Source: Neobacillus sp. SuZ13 (GTDB lineage: Bacteria > Bacillota > Bacilli > Bacillales > Cytobacillaceae). From it: DNA of 64,000 nucleotides. The position numbers and the translations under genes are program-made. The notes under the pieces are model-generated. The model had not been told where the DNA came from, did no database searches, and saw only the letters and a program-made list of their open reading frames with translations. How positions within the stretch are numbered: position 1 is the stretch's first letter; every line of letters starts with the position of its first letter. Of this stretch, positions 32,752 to 42,224 are shown one piece after another. The stretch covers positions 3,929,501 to 3,993,500 of the forward strand of contig NZ_CP126107.1 of NCBI RefSeq assembly GCF_030123365.1, read 5' to 3'.

Positions 32752-33238
32752 AGGGAAGAATTGTAACTCTCGTGCCATTTGGTACTATATCTGCCAGCTG
32801 CATAACATCACGATTATACATTCTTACACAGCCATGAGAGACCGCTTTCCCTATCGAACTTGGGTTGTTGGTACCATGAATACCATAGCCCTGTTTTGAT
32901 AACGACAGCCACAATACGCCGAAGGGTCCCCCAGGATTATATTGCCGATTAACAATCACGAAATCCCCAGTTGGTGTATTTGTCAACATCTTCCCTACGG
33001 CGATGGGAAAAATTTTCACTAGTCTGCCATTATTGTATAATGAAAGTCTTCGTTTACCAACAGAGATTTGAATGGAATATGGAATCGTAGAAGGCTCTGG
33101 CAGACCTGGAATTTGAATTTTTTGTCCCACATGTAAATGCCCGACCCCAGGATTAGCTGCATAAAGGCTTTGGAGACTTACGCGATAATTTGCAGAGATA
33201 ATCCCCAGCGTTTCCCCTGGCTTAACTGTGTGAATCAT
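32750..33238 (-). CDS. LysM-L,D-transpeptidase (YkuD type)
   Basis: A 162-residue cell-wall enzyme. The N-terminal LysM repeat (about 1-45: IHTVKPGETLGIISANYRVSL... to HVGQKIQIPG) binds peptidoglycan; the YkuD domain (about 52-162) carries the active site H121 and SHGCVRM with C137 and R139. It would form 3-3 peptide cross-links. There is no separate signal peptide, as in B. subtilis YkuD, where LysM comes first. GGTGGGG precedes the ATG used; the 13-codon extension upstream covers that site. Confidence 0.92.
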   Translation of the reverse strand: MIHTVKPGETLGIISANYRVSLQSLYAANPGVGHLHVGQKIQIPGLPEPSTIPYSIQISVGKRRLSLYNNGRLVKIFPIAVGKMLTNTPTGDFVIVNRQYNPGGPFGVLWLSLSKQGYGIHGTNNPSSIGKAVSHGCVRMYNRDVMQLADIVPNGTRVTILP

Positions 33239-33298
33239 AAGACCCCACCTTTCTCTTGACAGCATATGCCCAAACAAGTTTGTGGGTAACCTTATTCA

Positions 33299-34801
33299 TT
33301 ATTCAAATCGAAATAGCGGAGCCATGTCCTCTCTTTGGTGATGGACATAAAAGTAATCATTACTTGCCTTATCATAAAGATAATCATTCTTCCATTCATT
33401 AATGTTTAAGGTAATTTCTCTTATCGCATTTACAAACAACATAATTTCTTCATTGGTCATAATCGGATGGATTGAGAACCGGACCCATCCTGGTTTCTGC
33501 GACAAGTCCCCCTGGTTAATTTTCTCAGTAATTTGCAAAGAGGATTCTTTATCAATATGAAGGAGATGATGCCCATAGGTCCCTGCACAAGAGCATCCTC
33601 CTCTTACTTGAATTCCAAACCGGTCATTGAGCAGTCGGACAATTAAATTGTAATGAATATTTTCAATATAAAACGAAATAATCCCGAGACGTTTGCTTTT
33701 ATGTCCCGCCAATAAATGAACACCAGGTATTTCAACTAATTTAGGTAGGAGAATACTTAACAGCTCCTTCTCTCGTTCCAATATATTGTCGACACCCATT
33801 TGATCTTTCAAATTCAGGCATAGGGCGGTCCGAATTGCTTGTAGGATTCCTGGCGTTCCTCCATCTTCCCGCAGCTCGACATTAGAATAATATTGATGCC
33901 CTCCCCATGGATTCGTCCATGTCACCGTCCCCCCCCCTGGATGGTCTGGAACGTGATTTGAATATAGTCGAGTATCAAAAACCAAAACCCCACTAGTGCC
34001 CGGTCCTCCTAAAAACTTATGCGGAGAGAAAAAGATGGCATCAAGTTTTTCCAAGGGATCCTCAGGGTGCATATTAATCGTTACATACGGAGCTGATGCT
34101 GCGAAATCCACTAAACAGATTCCGCCATGTTGATGCATGATTTTAGCTAATTGATGATATGGGGTTTGCAGCCCTGTTACATTGGAGCATGCTGTAAACG
34201 AACCAATCTTCATTCTTCTATTCTTATAATGCTGAAGCATCCGGACTAACTGATTACAGTCCACATTACCATCCTGATCCGGAGGCAAAATAACAACATC
34301 GCCTAATGTTTCAAGCCACGATGTTTGGTTGGAATGATGTTCCATATGCGTAATAAAAATAATGGGCCGCTCACTCTTAGGAAGTGCCAGCCGCGTTTTC
34401 CACTTTTCATGTACTCTAATTCCTAATAGTCTTTGAAACTTATTCATAACTGATGTCATCCCAAAGCCATCGAGTATCAGGGCATCATGTTCATCGGCAT
34501 TTACATGGTCCTTAATAATTTGTTTGGATTGATTATATATTCCCGTCATCATTAAGCTGGTTATATTCGATTCTGTATGCGTATTGGCCATAAATGGGCC
34601 AAATACCTCTGAAATCTTTTGTTCGATGGGGCGATAAAGACGCCCGCTGGCTGTCCAATCCGCATAAACAATTTTCTTTTTTCCAAGAGGAGATTCAAAT
34701 TCCTGGTTTATCCCAATTACTTGTGAGCGAAACGGTTGAAAATATTCCTCAAGGTTATCTGGGATTCGAAAGGTTTTGCTGCCAATCGTAGCGGTAATCA
34801 T
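33299..34801 (-). CDS. Class V aminotransferase-fold PLP enzyme (cysteine desulfurase-like)
   Basis: A 500-residue PLP enzyme of fold type I. The Schiff-base lysine is in FFSPHKFLGGPGTSG (K262), the PLP-binding aspartate in CLVDFAASAP (D232), and the GGCSCAGTYG loop (C403, C405) resembles the cysteine region of desulfurases. It is about 100 residues longer than IscS/SufS, with extensions at both ends; related long proteins are common, uncharacterised Bacillus enzymes. The ATG chosen has GAGGTG eight bases upstream; a GTG three codons earlier is possible. No Fe-S or thiolation gene adjoins, so the substrate is open. Confidence 0.85.
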   Translation of the reverse strand: MITATIGSKTFRIPDNLEEYFQPFRSQVIGINQEFESPLGKKKIVYADWTASGRLYRPIEQKISEVFGPFMANTHTESNITSLMMTGIYNQSKQIIKDHVNADEHDALILDGFGMTSVMNKFQRLLGIRVHEKWKTRLALPKSERPIIFITHMEHHSNQTSWLETLGDVVILPPDQDGNVDCNQLVRMLQHYKNRRMKIGSFTACSNVTGLQTPYHQLAKIMHQHGGICLVDFAASAPYVTINMHPEDPLEKLDAIFFSPHKFLGGPGTSGVLVFDTRLYSNHVPDHPGGGTVTWTNPWGGHQYYSNVELREDGGTPGILQAIRTALCLNLKDQMGVDNILEREKELLSILLPKLVEIPGVHLLAGHKSKRLGIISFYIENIHYNLIVRLLNDRFGIQVRGGCSCAGTYGHHLLHIDKESSLQITEKINQGDLSQKPGWVRFSIHPIMTNEEIMLFVNAIREITLNINEWKNDYLYDKASNDYFYVHHQREDMAPLFRFE

Positions 34802-34881
34802 TTGTTTCACACCTCACAATTATACTCTTGCTTCAATATATGCATGACATGGATGCACTGGTCCTTTAACTAGATCCAAAT

Positions 34882-34916
34882 AAAAAAGCAGCCTAATCAA
34901 AATGATCAGGCTGCTA
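34882..34916 (-). terminator. Terminator, minus strand
   Basis: AGCAGCCTGATCA/TGATTAGGCTGCT-like stem (one mismatch) with a run of six T on the minus strand, after the gene at 34945. Confidence 0.85.
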
Positions 34917-34944
34917 AGTATGTTTTTGATGGATGTAGGTATTG

Positions 34945-35292
34945 TTAATAAGTAGTAATTTTCGATGATTCTTTTTTGGTTACTTCCTCAATCTTTTGAA
35001 TAAACATTTGAAAAACACGCCTTTTTTCCTCTAAGTCCTTTATGTATTCCTTAAGCTGATTGTAGCTTTCTTCAAAAGGTTTATGGTACATATCGCGGAT
35101 TTTTTCGATGATTTCTTCATTTACTGTCGATTGAATTACTTGCTTGGTAATCCCATATTTGTAGGAATATACTTTTAATTCCTGTGCTACCTCATCGTAC
35201 TCATTTGCAATCTCATTTAAAACTAATGAAATATCATCCTTCCACTCGTCAAGTGACTTTTGTAAGTAGGATTTTGCCATTGTCTCTTCCAT
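34945..35292 (-). CDS. Coiled-coil-rich protein, unknown
   Basis: A 115-residue, highly charged, almost wholly helical protein (for example SLDEWKDDISLVLNEIANEYDEV and NQLKEYIKDLEEKRRVFQMF). No family is recognised. The first ATG is kept, with a G-rich site upstream; a second ATG four codons later is possible. It is a separate transcription unit with its own terminator. Confidence 0.6.
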   Translation of the reverse strand: MEETMAKSYLQKSLDEWKDDISLVLNEIANEYDEVAQELKVYSYKYGITKQVIQSTVNEEIIEKIRDMYHKPFEESYNQLKEYIKDLEEKRRVFQMFIQKIEEVTKKESSKITTY

Positions 35293-35396
35293 ATAAACAC
35301 CCGCCCTAATAGAGTCTACATTATGTTTTCACTATTATAACGTTATTTGATTACATAGAGATTTCGCACAGTTTACAGTGTCTTTTCATTCTCTAT

Positions 35397-36131
35397 TTAC
35401 TCTACCTTAACCGCTTGTTCAAAATCATTTAGAGTAGTTGAATATTTTATATAAATCCGCGGTAAATAGTAGAGTTCGTTTTTAAAGCCCGTCAGAGAAA
35501 ATGGACCTGGCGTGGTTGTGAGACCAAATTGATAATATTTTTTTGTTTCTTCCACCACATGTTCATTGGTATTCCCAAACGGGTATGCGATTGCAATTAC
35601 CGGTTTCCCTGTTATTTTCTGAATTTTTTCTTTCGATTCCTTAAGTTCGTATTTTAGGTTATTCTCTTTGGTTAAATCTGGATGTGTCGATGTATGTGAC
35701 TGTACTGAGATTAATCCTGAATTTACAACCATTCTTAGATCCGAATTTGTTAAGCGGTTTGTTTTACCGATGAAATCAGAAATCACAAAAAAGGTAGCAG
35801 TCGGACGAAAATTTCTATTTGTCAGCTTTTGTAAAATTGAAAACGCTTGAAGATTATTTTTATACCCATCATCTAGGGTAATAAATATTGGCTTTGGGAC
35901 TGATTTTATATCCTGCCAACGCTCAAAAGTTAATAAGGTATATCCCTGATCTCTTAAATAGGTCATTTGTTTCTCAAAGTTTTCTGGTGTCACATATAGC
36001 TCCTTGGACCCAGTACCACTATATTGGTCGATGGAGTGATAGACTAGAATCGGAACTTTTTGCTTTGCTGCCACATTTTTTGGAAGTCCTAAAATGAGAA
36101 GAGACAGAACTAGCAGGAACATCTTTTTCAT
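35397..36131 (-). CDS. Secreted polysaccharide deacetylase (NodB homology)
   Basis: A 244-residue carbohydrate esterase family 4 protein. A signal peptide (about 1-22, FLLVLSLLILGLPKNVAA) precedes the NodB domain: metal/catalytic TLDDGY (D87, D88), HTSTH (H146, H150), and AYPFGNTNE. The N-terminal PILVYHSID motif is typical of Bacillus PDAs such as YxkH or IcaB-like enzymes, which act on cell-wall or poly-N-acetylglucosamine sugars. The ATG at 36131 has GTGAGG eight bases upstream; the 24-codon extension is rejected because it would spoil the signal peptide. Confidence 0.9.
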   Translation of the reverse strand: MKKMFLLVLSLLILGLPKNVAAKQKVPILVYHSIDQYSGTGSKELYVTPENFEKQMTYLRDQGYTLLTFERWQDIKSVPKPIFITLDDGYKNNLQAFSILQKLTNRNFRPTATFFVISDFIGKTNRLTNSDLRMVVNSGLISVQSHTSTHPDLTKENNLKYELKESKEKIQKITGKPVIAIAYPFGNTNEHVVEETKKYYQFGLTTTPGPFSLTGFKNELYYLPRIYIKYSTTLNDFEQAVKVE

Positions 36132-36278
36132 AATTTTTTGCCTCACTTTTTCATATTGATGCCTATCCCCATTATTATTCCTCAAAGCTTTGTAAAACAA
36201 CACAATTAAATGGATGTACTTCCTTTATCGAAAAGTGGTAGAATAAACCCAACATTTTTTGAAGAAGGAGCTGCGGAC

Positions 36279-37070
36279 GTGACCGATTACAAAGTTTTAT
36301 TTTTAGATATCGATGGAACCTTATTGAAACCGGATGATACAATTGAGGATTCCACAAAAGAAGCTATTTCCCAAGTTCAAGCAAAAGGGGTGGAGGTTTT
36401 CTTAGCAACCGGCCGACCACTTCATGAAATAGATGAGCTTAGCAAGGAGTTGAATATCCACTCATTCATTGGTTATAACGGAGCCTATGCCATTTTTAAA
36501 GGTAAGGACCTATACCAGAAACCAATGAACAGCTCAACCGTTAAGAAATTCTTAGAAATTGCAAAAGAGAACCATCATGAAGTGGTCCTTTATACAAATA
36601 GTAAAAACGTTTTTACCAATATAGAAACGGAGAGTATCATTGACTTTATGCACAAATTTCACTTACATAAAAATGAACCGTATTCACCTTCAGTCAATAG
36701 CGCTGTCTTAGGGATGACGCTGGTGAATCTAAAAAAAGAGGATCCTTCCCTTTATCAGAAAAATGAAGAAGGAATCCATTTATCCCAAGTTAATGTAGAT
36801 GGAATGCGCCATTGTTATGATGTCATCCAAGATAGTGTGAACAAAGGTTTTGGAGTTCAAGTAGTATTAGAGAGACTTGGAATCGATAAGGAAAGTTCGA
36901 TTGCCTTTGGAGATGGAATGAACGATAAGGAAATGCTTCAAAATGTTGGGGAAGGCTTTGCAATGGGAAACGGACATCCCGATCTTTTTCAATATGCCAA
37001 ACATAAAACGACAGAGGTCACTGATTCTGGTATTTTTAATGGATTGAAAATGCTTGGTCTCATTAACTAA
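36279..37070 (+). CDS. Cof-type HAD-IIB family hydrolase
   Basis: A 263-residue phosphatase of the haloacid dehalogenase superfamily. Motif I is LFLDIDGTLL (nucleophile D10, acid D12), motif II is ATGRP, and motif IV is SSIAFGDGMNDKEML, all intact; the cap between is type IIB. Substrates are usually small phosphorylated sugars or cofactors. GAAGGAG lies eight bases before the GTG start; the longer frame begins before this site. Confidence 0.9.
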   Translation: MTDYKVLFLDIDGTLLKPDDTIEDSTKEAISQVQAKGVEVFLATGRPLHEIDELSKELNIHSFIGYNGAYAIFKGKDLYQKPMNSSTVKKFLEIAKENHHEVVLYTNSKNVFTNIETESIIDFMHKFHLHKNEPYSPSVNSAVLGMTLVNLKKEDPSLYQKNEEGIHLSQVNVDGMRHCYDVIQDSVNKGFGVQVVLERLGIDKESSIAFGDGMNDKEMLQNVGEGFAMGNGHPDLFQYAKHKTTEVTDSGIFNGLKMLGLIN

Positions 37071-37084
37071 TGTTTGAGCTAGAT

Positions 37085-37133
37085 AAAAAAAGTGTAGAAC
37101 CTTTCAATTAAACTGAAAGGCTCTGCATTTTTT
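37085..37133. terminator. Bidirectional terminator
   Basis: GTGTAGAACCTTTCA/TGAAAGGCTCTGCAT-like stem with one or two mismatches, A-run before and T-run after, between convergent genes. Confidence 0.85.
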
Positions 37134-37968
37134 ATAATTTCGTAAAAATGATCCCAAGTATAGCAGTAAGAACTCCAATAACTTGATACCTTTTTAGTTT
37201 TTCTTTATAGAGCAGAAATCCAGCTAGAACAACGACCAGACAATTTAAACTTACTACTGGAAAGACGATACTTGCAGTCCCTGATTTAAGCGCATAGAAA
37301 TAACAACTATAGCCCAATATACTAATTAGACCTACAATCGAACCTACATTGACTTCTGCTCTCTGCCATTTTTCCTTCGTCAGGACACTACAAATGATTA
37401 AATAGATACTTCCGCCACCATACATAGAAATGAGGATATTTAATGAATTGAGATGCAAATACGAGGTTGTTTTCATTAATATTCCTAATATTCCAAAGGA
37501 TACAATAGCTAGACACACACGAATCATCCAAGGAAGATAATTGATCCTTCGTTTTTTTTCATTTGAGTACTGAATGGCCATGGCAGATCCCAACATAAAT
37601 ACTATTCCTAACCACTGAATCAGTGTAATTTGTTCATGAAATACAAAGGCTGCACAAACAATTGGAAATATAGTATTCGTGCCTATTAATGGCGAGGTCA
37701 AACTTGCAGGCCCTTTTTCAAAAGCCTTAGACATTTGGATATTGCCGTTTGCATTTAATATACCAATCAAGGCTCCCAGCAGAATAGTCATTACGTTTAG
37801 ATGGACGGTTTCATTTACAATCGCAAATCCTAATGTTAATACAAAGGCTACAAAATAAAAAAAGAATTGTATATGAACCTTCGAGACTCTCATCCCCGTA
37901 CTCCACTTAAAAATAGTATTATTTGCCCCGAAGCAAACCATAGTAATAAAGGCCGCTGCTATCCACAT
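37132..37968 (-). CDS. EamA/DMT-superfamily transporter
   Basis: A 278-residue membrane protein with ten hydrophobic helices in two EamA-like halves; each half ends with the characteristic segment (IQWLGIVFMLGSAMAIQY and RYQVIGVLTAILGIIFTKL). Family members export amino acids, metabolites or drugs, or import sugars. AAGGAG precedes the ATG. Substrate unknown. Confidence 0.88.
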   Translation of the reverse strand: MWIAAAFITMVCFGANNTIFKWSTGMRVSKVHIQFFFYFVAFVLTLGFAIVNETVHLNVMTILLGALIGILNANGNIQMSKAFEKGPASLTSPLIGTNTIFPIVCAAFVFHEQITLIQWLGIVFMLGSAMAIQYSNEKKRRINYLPWMIRVCLAIVSFGILGILMKTTSYLHLNSLNILISMYGGGSIYLIICSVLTKEKWQRAEVNVGSIVGLISILGYSCYFYALKSGTASIVFPVVSLNCLVVVLAGFLLYKEKLKRYQVIGVLTAILGIIFTKL

Positions 37969-38132
37969 GTTGCTCCTTCTCTCTTTTTCTTTTTCACTTC
38001 ATATAATAAACCTCCATTTCGTTACTCTCAATTGTTTTTTTTTGCAAATATTTTTCTATGGGATGTTTTTCGCAAAAAAAATGTTGTTATTTCATGTTTT
38101 CCGTCTTGTTTTGATAGCTTTTGTCATCTTGC

Positions 38133-38160
38133 AGGAAAAAGTAATACCAAATGGTGAATA
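38133..38160 (+). promoter_or_regulatory. Sigma-H-like promoter before the DUF3967-like/racA pair
   Basis: AGGAAAAA (38133-38140) and GGTGAATA (38153-38160) match the sigma-H -35 (AGGAwWW) and -10 (RnnGAAT) patterns at near-normal spacing. racA is a sigma-H-dependent gene in B. subtilis, which supports the call. Confidence 0.5.
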
Positions 38161-38213
38161 ACTTACACAAGATGAATTATTTCCTAGATAAATAGAAAGG
38201 AATGACTGTTTTA

Positions 38214-39080
38214 ATGAAGACCTATACCTTAAAAGAAGCAGCAAAAAAAATAAATATTAAACCAGGCGTTGTCCGTCAGTGGGAAAAAGATTTAGAGGAA
38301 TTACTCGAGATACCCCGTTCAAAGCAAGGAGCAAGGATTTATACAGAATTAGAGATTGACAAACTAGTTGAAATAAAAAAAATGTATGAGAATAAATTAA
38401 ATATGGAAGAAATCAAGGGAATGCTGCACAAAAAATTGCATCCTGAAAGTGAATTAGTGCAAGAATTAACGGAAGTTTCACTTGAGGTCCTTTCAGAACC
38501 ATCCGCGCCATATACCATACAGGATGCTATTGATGCGCATCAGTTTTTCGAAGCGATGGATACGTACAAGGAAAATTTCTTAAGCGAAGTAAAAAATGAA
38601 ATTCGTAATGTTGTGCGAAAAGAAGTAGTGGAAGAAGTAAAAAAGGAAATAAACAAAGGAACCTATACAACGGTTAAGTCCCTTTCTGACTCTATTTATA
38701 AATCGTCTGCCAACACACAGGCTGAAATCCAAGATTTATCAAAGACCCTAGAAAAAGCATCTGAACTCTCGGCAGACTCTTTACAATACCTTTCTAACAA
38801 CATTGCCAACGTGTCGATCGAAACTTCTCAAGAAATTTATACACTCTCCAAGCAGTTATCAGAAACTTCAGAGGAATTATCCCACTACGTAGATGTGACA
38901 AACAACGAGATTTCAAGTTTAACGGAGGCCATGACGAAAGAACGCGAATTCTTCCTTGAAGAGCGTAATCAATACCGACAAGAAATTACTCAACGAGAAA
39001 TTGCCTTTCAACAAATGTTAAACAGTTATCGAGATGTAGCAGCAGCTAAAGACAAGAAATGGTGGAAATTCTGGTCTTAA
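38214..39080 (+). CDS. MerR-type HTH, coiled-coil protein (DUF3967-like)
   Basis: A 288-residue protein. The N-terminal MerR-like winged helix (TLKEAAKKINIKPGVVRQWEKDLEELLEIPR) is followed by helical segments (about 115-170) and a long coiled coil (about 170-275, TQAEIQDLSKTLEKASELSAD). The C-terminus ends in a short tryptophan-rich tip, DKKWWKFWS, which looks able to touch membrane. The architecture and tip fit DUF3967 proteins. It precedes racA by 40 bases and shares its domain plan, so the two probably form an operon. The ATG at 38214 is used; an ATG at 38202 abuts the ribosome site. Confidence 0.75.
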   Translation: MKTYTLKEAAKKINIKPGVVRQWEKDLEELLEIPRSKQGARIYTELEIDKLVEIKKMYENKLNMEEIKGMLHKKLHPESELVQELTEVSLEVLSEPSAPYTIQDAIDAHQFFEAMDTYKENFLSEVKNEIRNVVRKEVVEEVKKEINKGTYTTVKSLSDSIYKSSANTQAEIQDLSKTLEKASELSADSLQYLSNNIANVSIETSQEIYTLSKQLSETSEELSHYVDVTNNEISSLTEAMTKEREFFLEERNQYRQEITQREIAFQQMLNSYRDVAAAKDKKWWKFWS

Positions 39081-39120
39081 TATGGGTTAAGATTTAATTA
39101 ATTCATTGGAGGGATTCGAA

Positions 39121-39645
39121 ATGAATACTAGTGAAGTAGCAAAGTTATTAGGCGTTTCTACAAGTACTGTCCAACGCTGGGTCAAACAGCTCGAGTTACC
39201 AATGGAAAGAAATGAGCGCGGACATTATCATTTTAACAGTGAGGATATCGAAGTATTAAAAAAAATCCATGAACAACTCCAAAATGGAACACTAATCCAG
39301 GAAATCACTCCAATCAAAGAGAAAAAGGTGCCTAGAAAAGGTGCTGCTAAGGCTGTAGAAAACCATCACGCCTTTGAAGACTTGACTGCAAAAGTTAGTA
39401 AACTAGAAATCGAACTCCATTCCAAAGCGGATTCTGTTGCTTCATATCAACTTCTTCAGCACAGGCGTGAAATAGAAGATTTGCAATCTCAAGTAAATGA
39501 ATTAACTAAGCAACTTGAACAATTTCAAAAGATTCTTAGCAAAGTGAATATACCATCTCAATTAGATGACCCTATTGTATTTGATTCAAGTAAGGGTAAA
39601 CGAAAAAAGAAAAATATTGTTAGCTCATTATTTGGTTTCTTATAA
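39121..39645 (+). CDS. racA: RacA-like chromosome-anchoring protein
   Basis: A 174-residue protein matching B. subtilis RacA: MNTSEVAKLLGVSTSTVQRWVKQLELPMERNERGHYHF is the MerR-like DNA-binding domain, VASYQLLQHRREIEDLQSQV leads the coiled coil, and the tail is basic and hydrophobic (KGKRKKKNIVSSLFGFL). RacA binds origin-proximal DNA and, through DivIVA, anchors it at the cell pole during early sporulation. GGAGGG before the ATG sets the start; an in-frame ATG five codons earlier covers that site. Probably co-transcribed with the gene upstream. Confidence 0.88.
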   Translation: MNTSEVAKLLGVSTSTVQRWVKQLELPMERNERGHYHFNSEDIEVLKKIHEQLQNGTLIQEITPIKEKKVPRKGAAKAVENHHAFEDLTAKVSKLEIELHSKADSVASYQLLQHRREIEDLQSQVNELTKQLEQFQKILSKVNIPSQLDDPIVFDSSKGKRKKKNIVSSLFGFL

Positions 39646-39650
39646 CATTT

Positions 39651-39686
39651 AAAAGAGCCGAACTAGTATGTTCGGCTCTTTTATTT
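39651..39686. terminator. Terminator after racA
   Basis: AAAAGAGCCGAAC and GTTCGGCTCTTTT form a strong stem with a T-rich tail; convergent genes on both sides. Confidence 0.92.
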
Positions 39687-39698
39687 CCCCTTTATGAA

Positions 39699-40685
39699 TC
39701 AAATTTTTAATTCCACGAGAGGACGAGTATATTTTTTAGTGACGTAACTTCCAAGAAGTAAACAAATAACGAAAGATACGATAATCAGTAAAAGATATTG
39801 TCCTGAAATATTAAATAAATTTTTGTCAAGAACGGTTACCTCAAGCGATTTGATAATAAAACCGTGGAACAAATAGACATACAACGTTCTTTCACCAATT
39901 TCCGATACCTTAAGTGGATTGGAAGGTATAACCGTGAGAAATCCATAGACGACAATTAACGTCAGCATATATTGGAAGCCACGATAAAGTCCATCCACCC
40001 ATTCTTCTTGTCCCATATTCGCATAGGAAGTGTCTCCCAAGAGCCATGGCACGACGTTATGCGGGAAACTGAACCCTAAAGATAACAGAGTTCCTAGAAT
40101 AATAACTAATCCAACTGGACGCGAATATTTGGAACGAATCGCTTTTTGCAATTGATCGCCATTGAGTAAAAATCCCAATAAAAAATACGGAAAAAAGACA
40201 AACGTTCTAGACAGACTTAAATAACTACCCACATCATCAATAAATCCTATGGCTATTCCCAAACCGATGGAGAAGCAAAATCCTGCCCATCTAAATCTGG
40301 CAAAGACATAGAGTAATAAATTCCAACAAAACAAACTCATCAAAAACCAGAGTGACCAATGTGGATGTAAGAAATCGAACTCTAAAATTTCTTCCTGACC
40401 ATTTAAATAATAATAAACGGAATATATGATTTGGAAAATGAAATAAGGCAATAATATTTTTTTAATTGCCTTTACAATATAGCCTTTCTTTTTAAAACCC
40501 TTTGCAAAGTATCCAGAGATAAAGATAAATGCCGGCATGTGAAAGAGAAAAATGATGGTATATAAAGTAAATAGAATCCCGTCTTCCTCTTTTAATGGAC
40601 TTATTAAGTGCCCAAAGACGACCAGAAAAATCAAAATAAATTTTGCATTGTCAAAATACTTACTCCTTTTTGAAGTTGAAGCCAT
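39699..40685 (-). CDS. Membrane acyltransferase, acyltransferase_3 family
   Basis: A 328-residue membrane protein with about ten helices. The family signature lies at the N-terminus: YFDNAKFILIFLVVFGHLISPL with the essential histidine, followed by FLFHMPAFIFISGYF. Members O-acylate sugars, glycans or small molecules at the membrane; this length and the start resemble the YkrP/fucose-4-O-acetylase-like group of Bacillus. Monocistronic. Confidence 0.9.
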   Translation of the reverse strand: MASTSKRSKYFDNAKFILIFLVVFGHLISPLKEEDGILFTLYTIIFLFHMPAFIFISGYFAKGFKKKGYIVKAIKKILLPYFIFQIIYSVYYYLNGQEEILEFDFLHPHWSLWFLMSLFCWNLLLYVFARFRWAGFCFSIGLGIAIGFIDDVGSYLSLSRTFVFFPYFLLGFLLNGDQLQKAIRSKYSRPVGLVIILGTLLSLGFSFPHNVVPWLLGDTSYANMGQEEWVDGLYRGFQYMLTLIVVYGFLTVIPSNPLKVSEIGERTLYVYLFHGFIIKSLEVTVLDKNLFNISGQYLLLIIVSFVICLLLGSYVTKKYTRPLVELKI

Positions 40686-40946
40686 CCTATCACCCCATTA
40701 TTTTTAATCAAAAAGGTATTTTAAGATAATGTTAATTTACTTCCAAATTAATCCCTATAACCCAAACATTATAAATTTAGTGTTTATCACTATTATACCG
40801 TTTGAATATTACAGGAAGATGTTAGCAAAATTACTTTCTGTTTCACGATAATTACGATATTGAAATAACACTAACAAATACCTACGATTATACTACCATT
40901 CACATCTTAACGAAACCTTAATTTGGTTATCTCCTTTTTATCACAT

Positions 40947-40979
40947 AAAGAGAGCTTGGGAATCCCAAGCTCTCTTTTA
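40947..40979. terminator. Terminator after nrnB
   Basis: AAAGAGAGCTTGGGA pairs with TCCCAAGCTCTCTTT, a perfect palindrome at the end of the minus-strand gene. Confidence 0.9.
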
Positions 40980-42224
40980 TTCCTTAACTATATCGACTAG
41001 GTGATTACTAATAATCTCAGTATGGTTTTCCTTTATTTTATCAATTGGCATCTTTAATGCTGCAGATAACTGATACAGATAATCTTGGTCATATTGAAGC
41101 CAAGAAGAATAATTTCTTTTGAGATAACGCTCAGCATCCTCAAATTCTGCGAAGGTTTGATCCAATTTCTTCTTATTGTGCACAATATAATATTCACTAT
41201 CACCGCTAGGAATGATGTATGAAATATCGCCCATTTGATTTTGAAAAGCGGTCCCAGAATGGCTAGTTTTCACGTTATATTCATTCCGATCTGCATCTGG
41301 TTTAAGTGGAAGAACTTCAAACACATCCACTACAAATTGCTTAAACGCTTCACTTGTCATTTCAGACCCAGATGCTTTTGGATGTCCCCCCCCACCGTAT
41401 CTCTTGGCAAATTTTGCAACATTTACTTCATCATGAATAGTTCGGAAACCCATTTTCTTTCCACTCATATTCAAAAGAATAATCATGTCCATATGCGGAT
41501 ATAAATTATTTAGCGCATTTCCTAACTCCGATAAATATTGCTCTGCATGAACAATACCTACACAATAATCATCAACAAAGGTTTGAACAATTTGTCGGCT
41601 TTTTGAATAAATATATCGGTTAATTTTTTGCTCCTCAATATCTAGAAGCATATTCTCCGTTTCAGATAACATAAACGATTCAGTATTTTCCGTTAACCTT
41701 CTCAGCATTTCTTCTTCAAACTGCTCTCTGTTCCGTATGTAAAATAAATCATTTAGGCGTTTCGCCGTCACATTATTGTTTTCATCCCATTCCCATGTAT
41801 CGTATTGGCGTACCAGCTCAATAAATTCCTCAAGAGCCTTATTTCTCTCCATAATTCCATTTGTAATCAGGTGATCATAGAATAATGAGGTTGCACATGT
41901 CTTCTTGCCCGTTTCATACTCGGGAATAACACTTCCCCATTTATATTCATTAAAATGTAATGCCGTCACATGGTGATCAATCATTTGAACCGGTTTGCCT
42001 TGTTTAAACCGCTCCTCAAGTTTTTTTTCGACCTGTTCGTTTACCGCCAAGTCAGTAATATAAATTTCTACATTATTATTCTCAGGGTTTTTAATAACGG
42101 CTTCAACTCGTTGATTTAAATTCCTGTAAGAACAGTAAAATACATTAGCTTTTTCTCCAAAAGCAAGTTTCGCAATCAGACCGCATCCAAGCCCATCAAG
42201 GTCTATATCAGTAAAAATTATCAT
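40977..42224 (-). CDS. nrnB: Oligoribonuclease NrnB-like DHH/DHHA1 protein
   Basis: A 415-residue phosphoesterase. The DHH domain shows IIFTDIDLDGLGCGLIAKLAFG at the start, EIYITDLAVNE and MIDHHVTALHFNE; the DHHA1 motif GGGGHPKASG is near residue 285. The sequence parallels B. subtilis NrnB (YngD), which degrades short RNA oligonucleotides. The ATG used has GGTGG seven bases upstream; an ATG ten codons earlier precedes the site. The last 90 residues form an extra C-terminal part. Single gene. Confidence 0.87.
   Translation of the reverse strand: MIIFTDIDLDGLGCGLIAKLAFGEKANVFYCSYRNLNQRVEAVIKNPENNNVEIYITDLAVNEQVEKKLEERFKQGKPVQMIDHHVTALHFNEYKWGSVIPEYETGKKTCATSLFYDHLITNGIMERNKALEEFIELVRQYDTWEWDENNNVTAKRLNDLFYIRNREQFEEEMLRRLTENTESFMLSETENMLLDIEEQKINRYIYSKSRQIVQTFVDDYCVGIVHAEQYLSELGNALNNLYPHMDMIILLNMSGKKMGFRTIHDEVNVAKFAKRYGGGGHPKASGSEMTSEAFKQFVVDVFEVLPLKPDADRNEYNVKTSHSGTAFQNQMGDISYIIPSGDSEYYIVHNKKKLDQTFAEFEDAERYLKRNYSSWLQYDQDYLYQLSAALKMPIDKIKENHTEIISNHLVDIVKE

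Noticed and set aside
35836..35850. Catabolite-response-like TGAAAACGCTTGAA
   Set aside because: It is inside the polysaccharide deacetylase coding region with no supporting promoter context.
38031..38085. T-rich/A-rich inverted repeat before the DUF3967-like gene
   Set aside because: The arms are almost pure homopolymer tracts and can arise by chance in AT-rich intergenic DNA.
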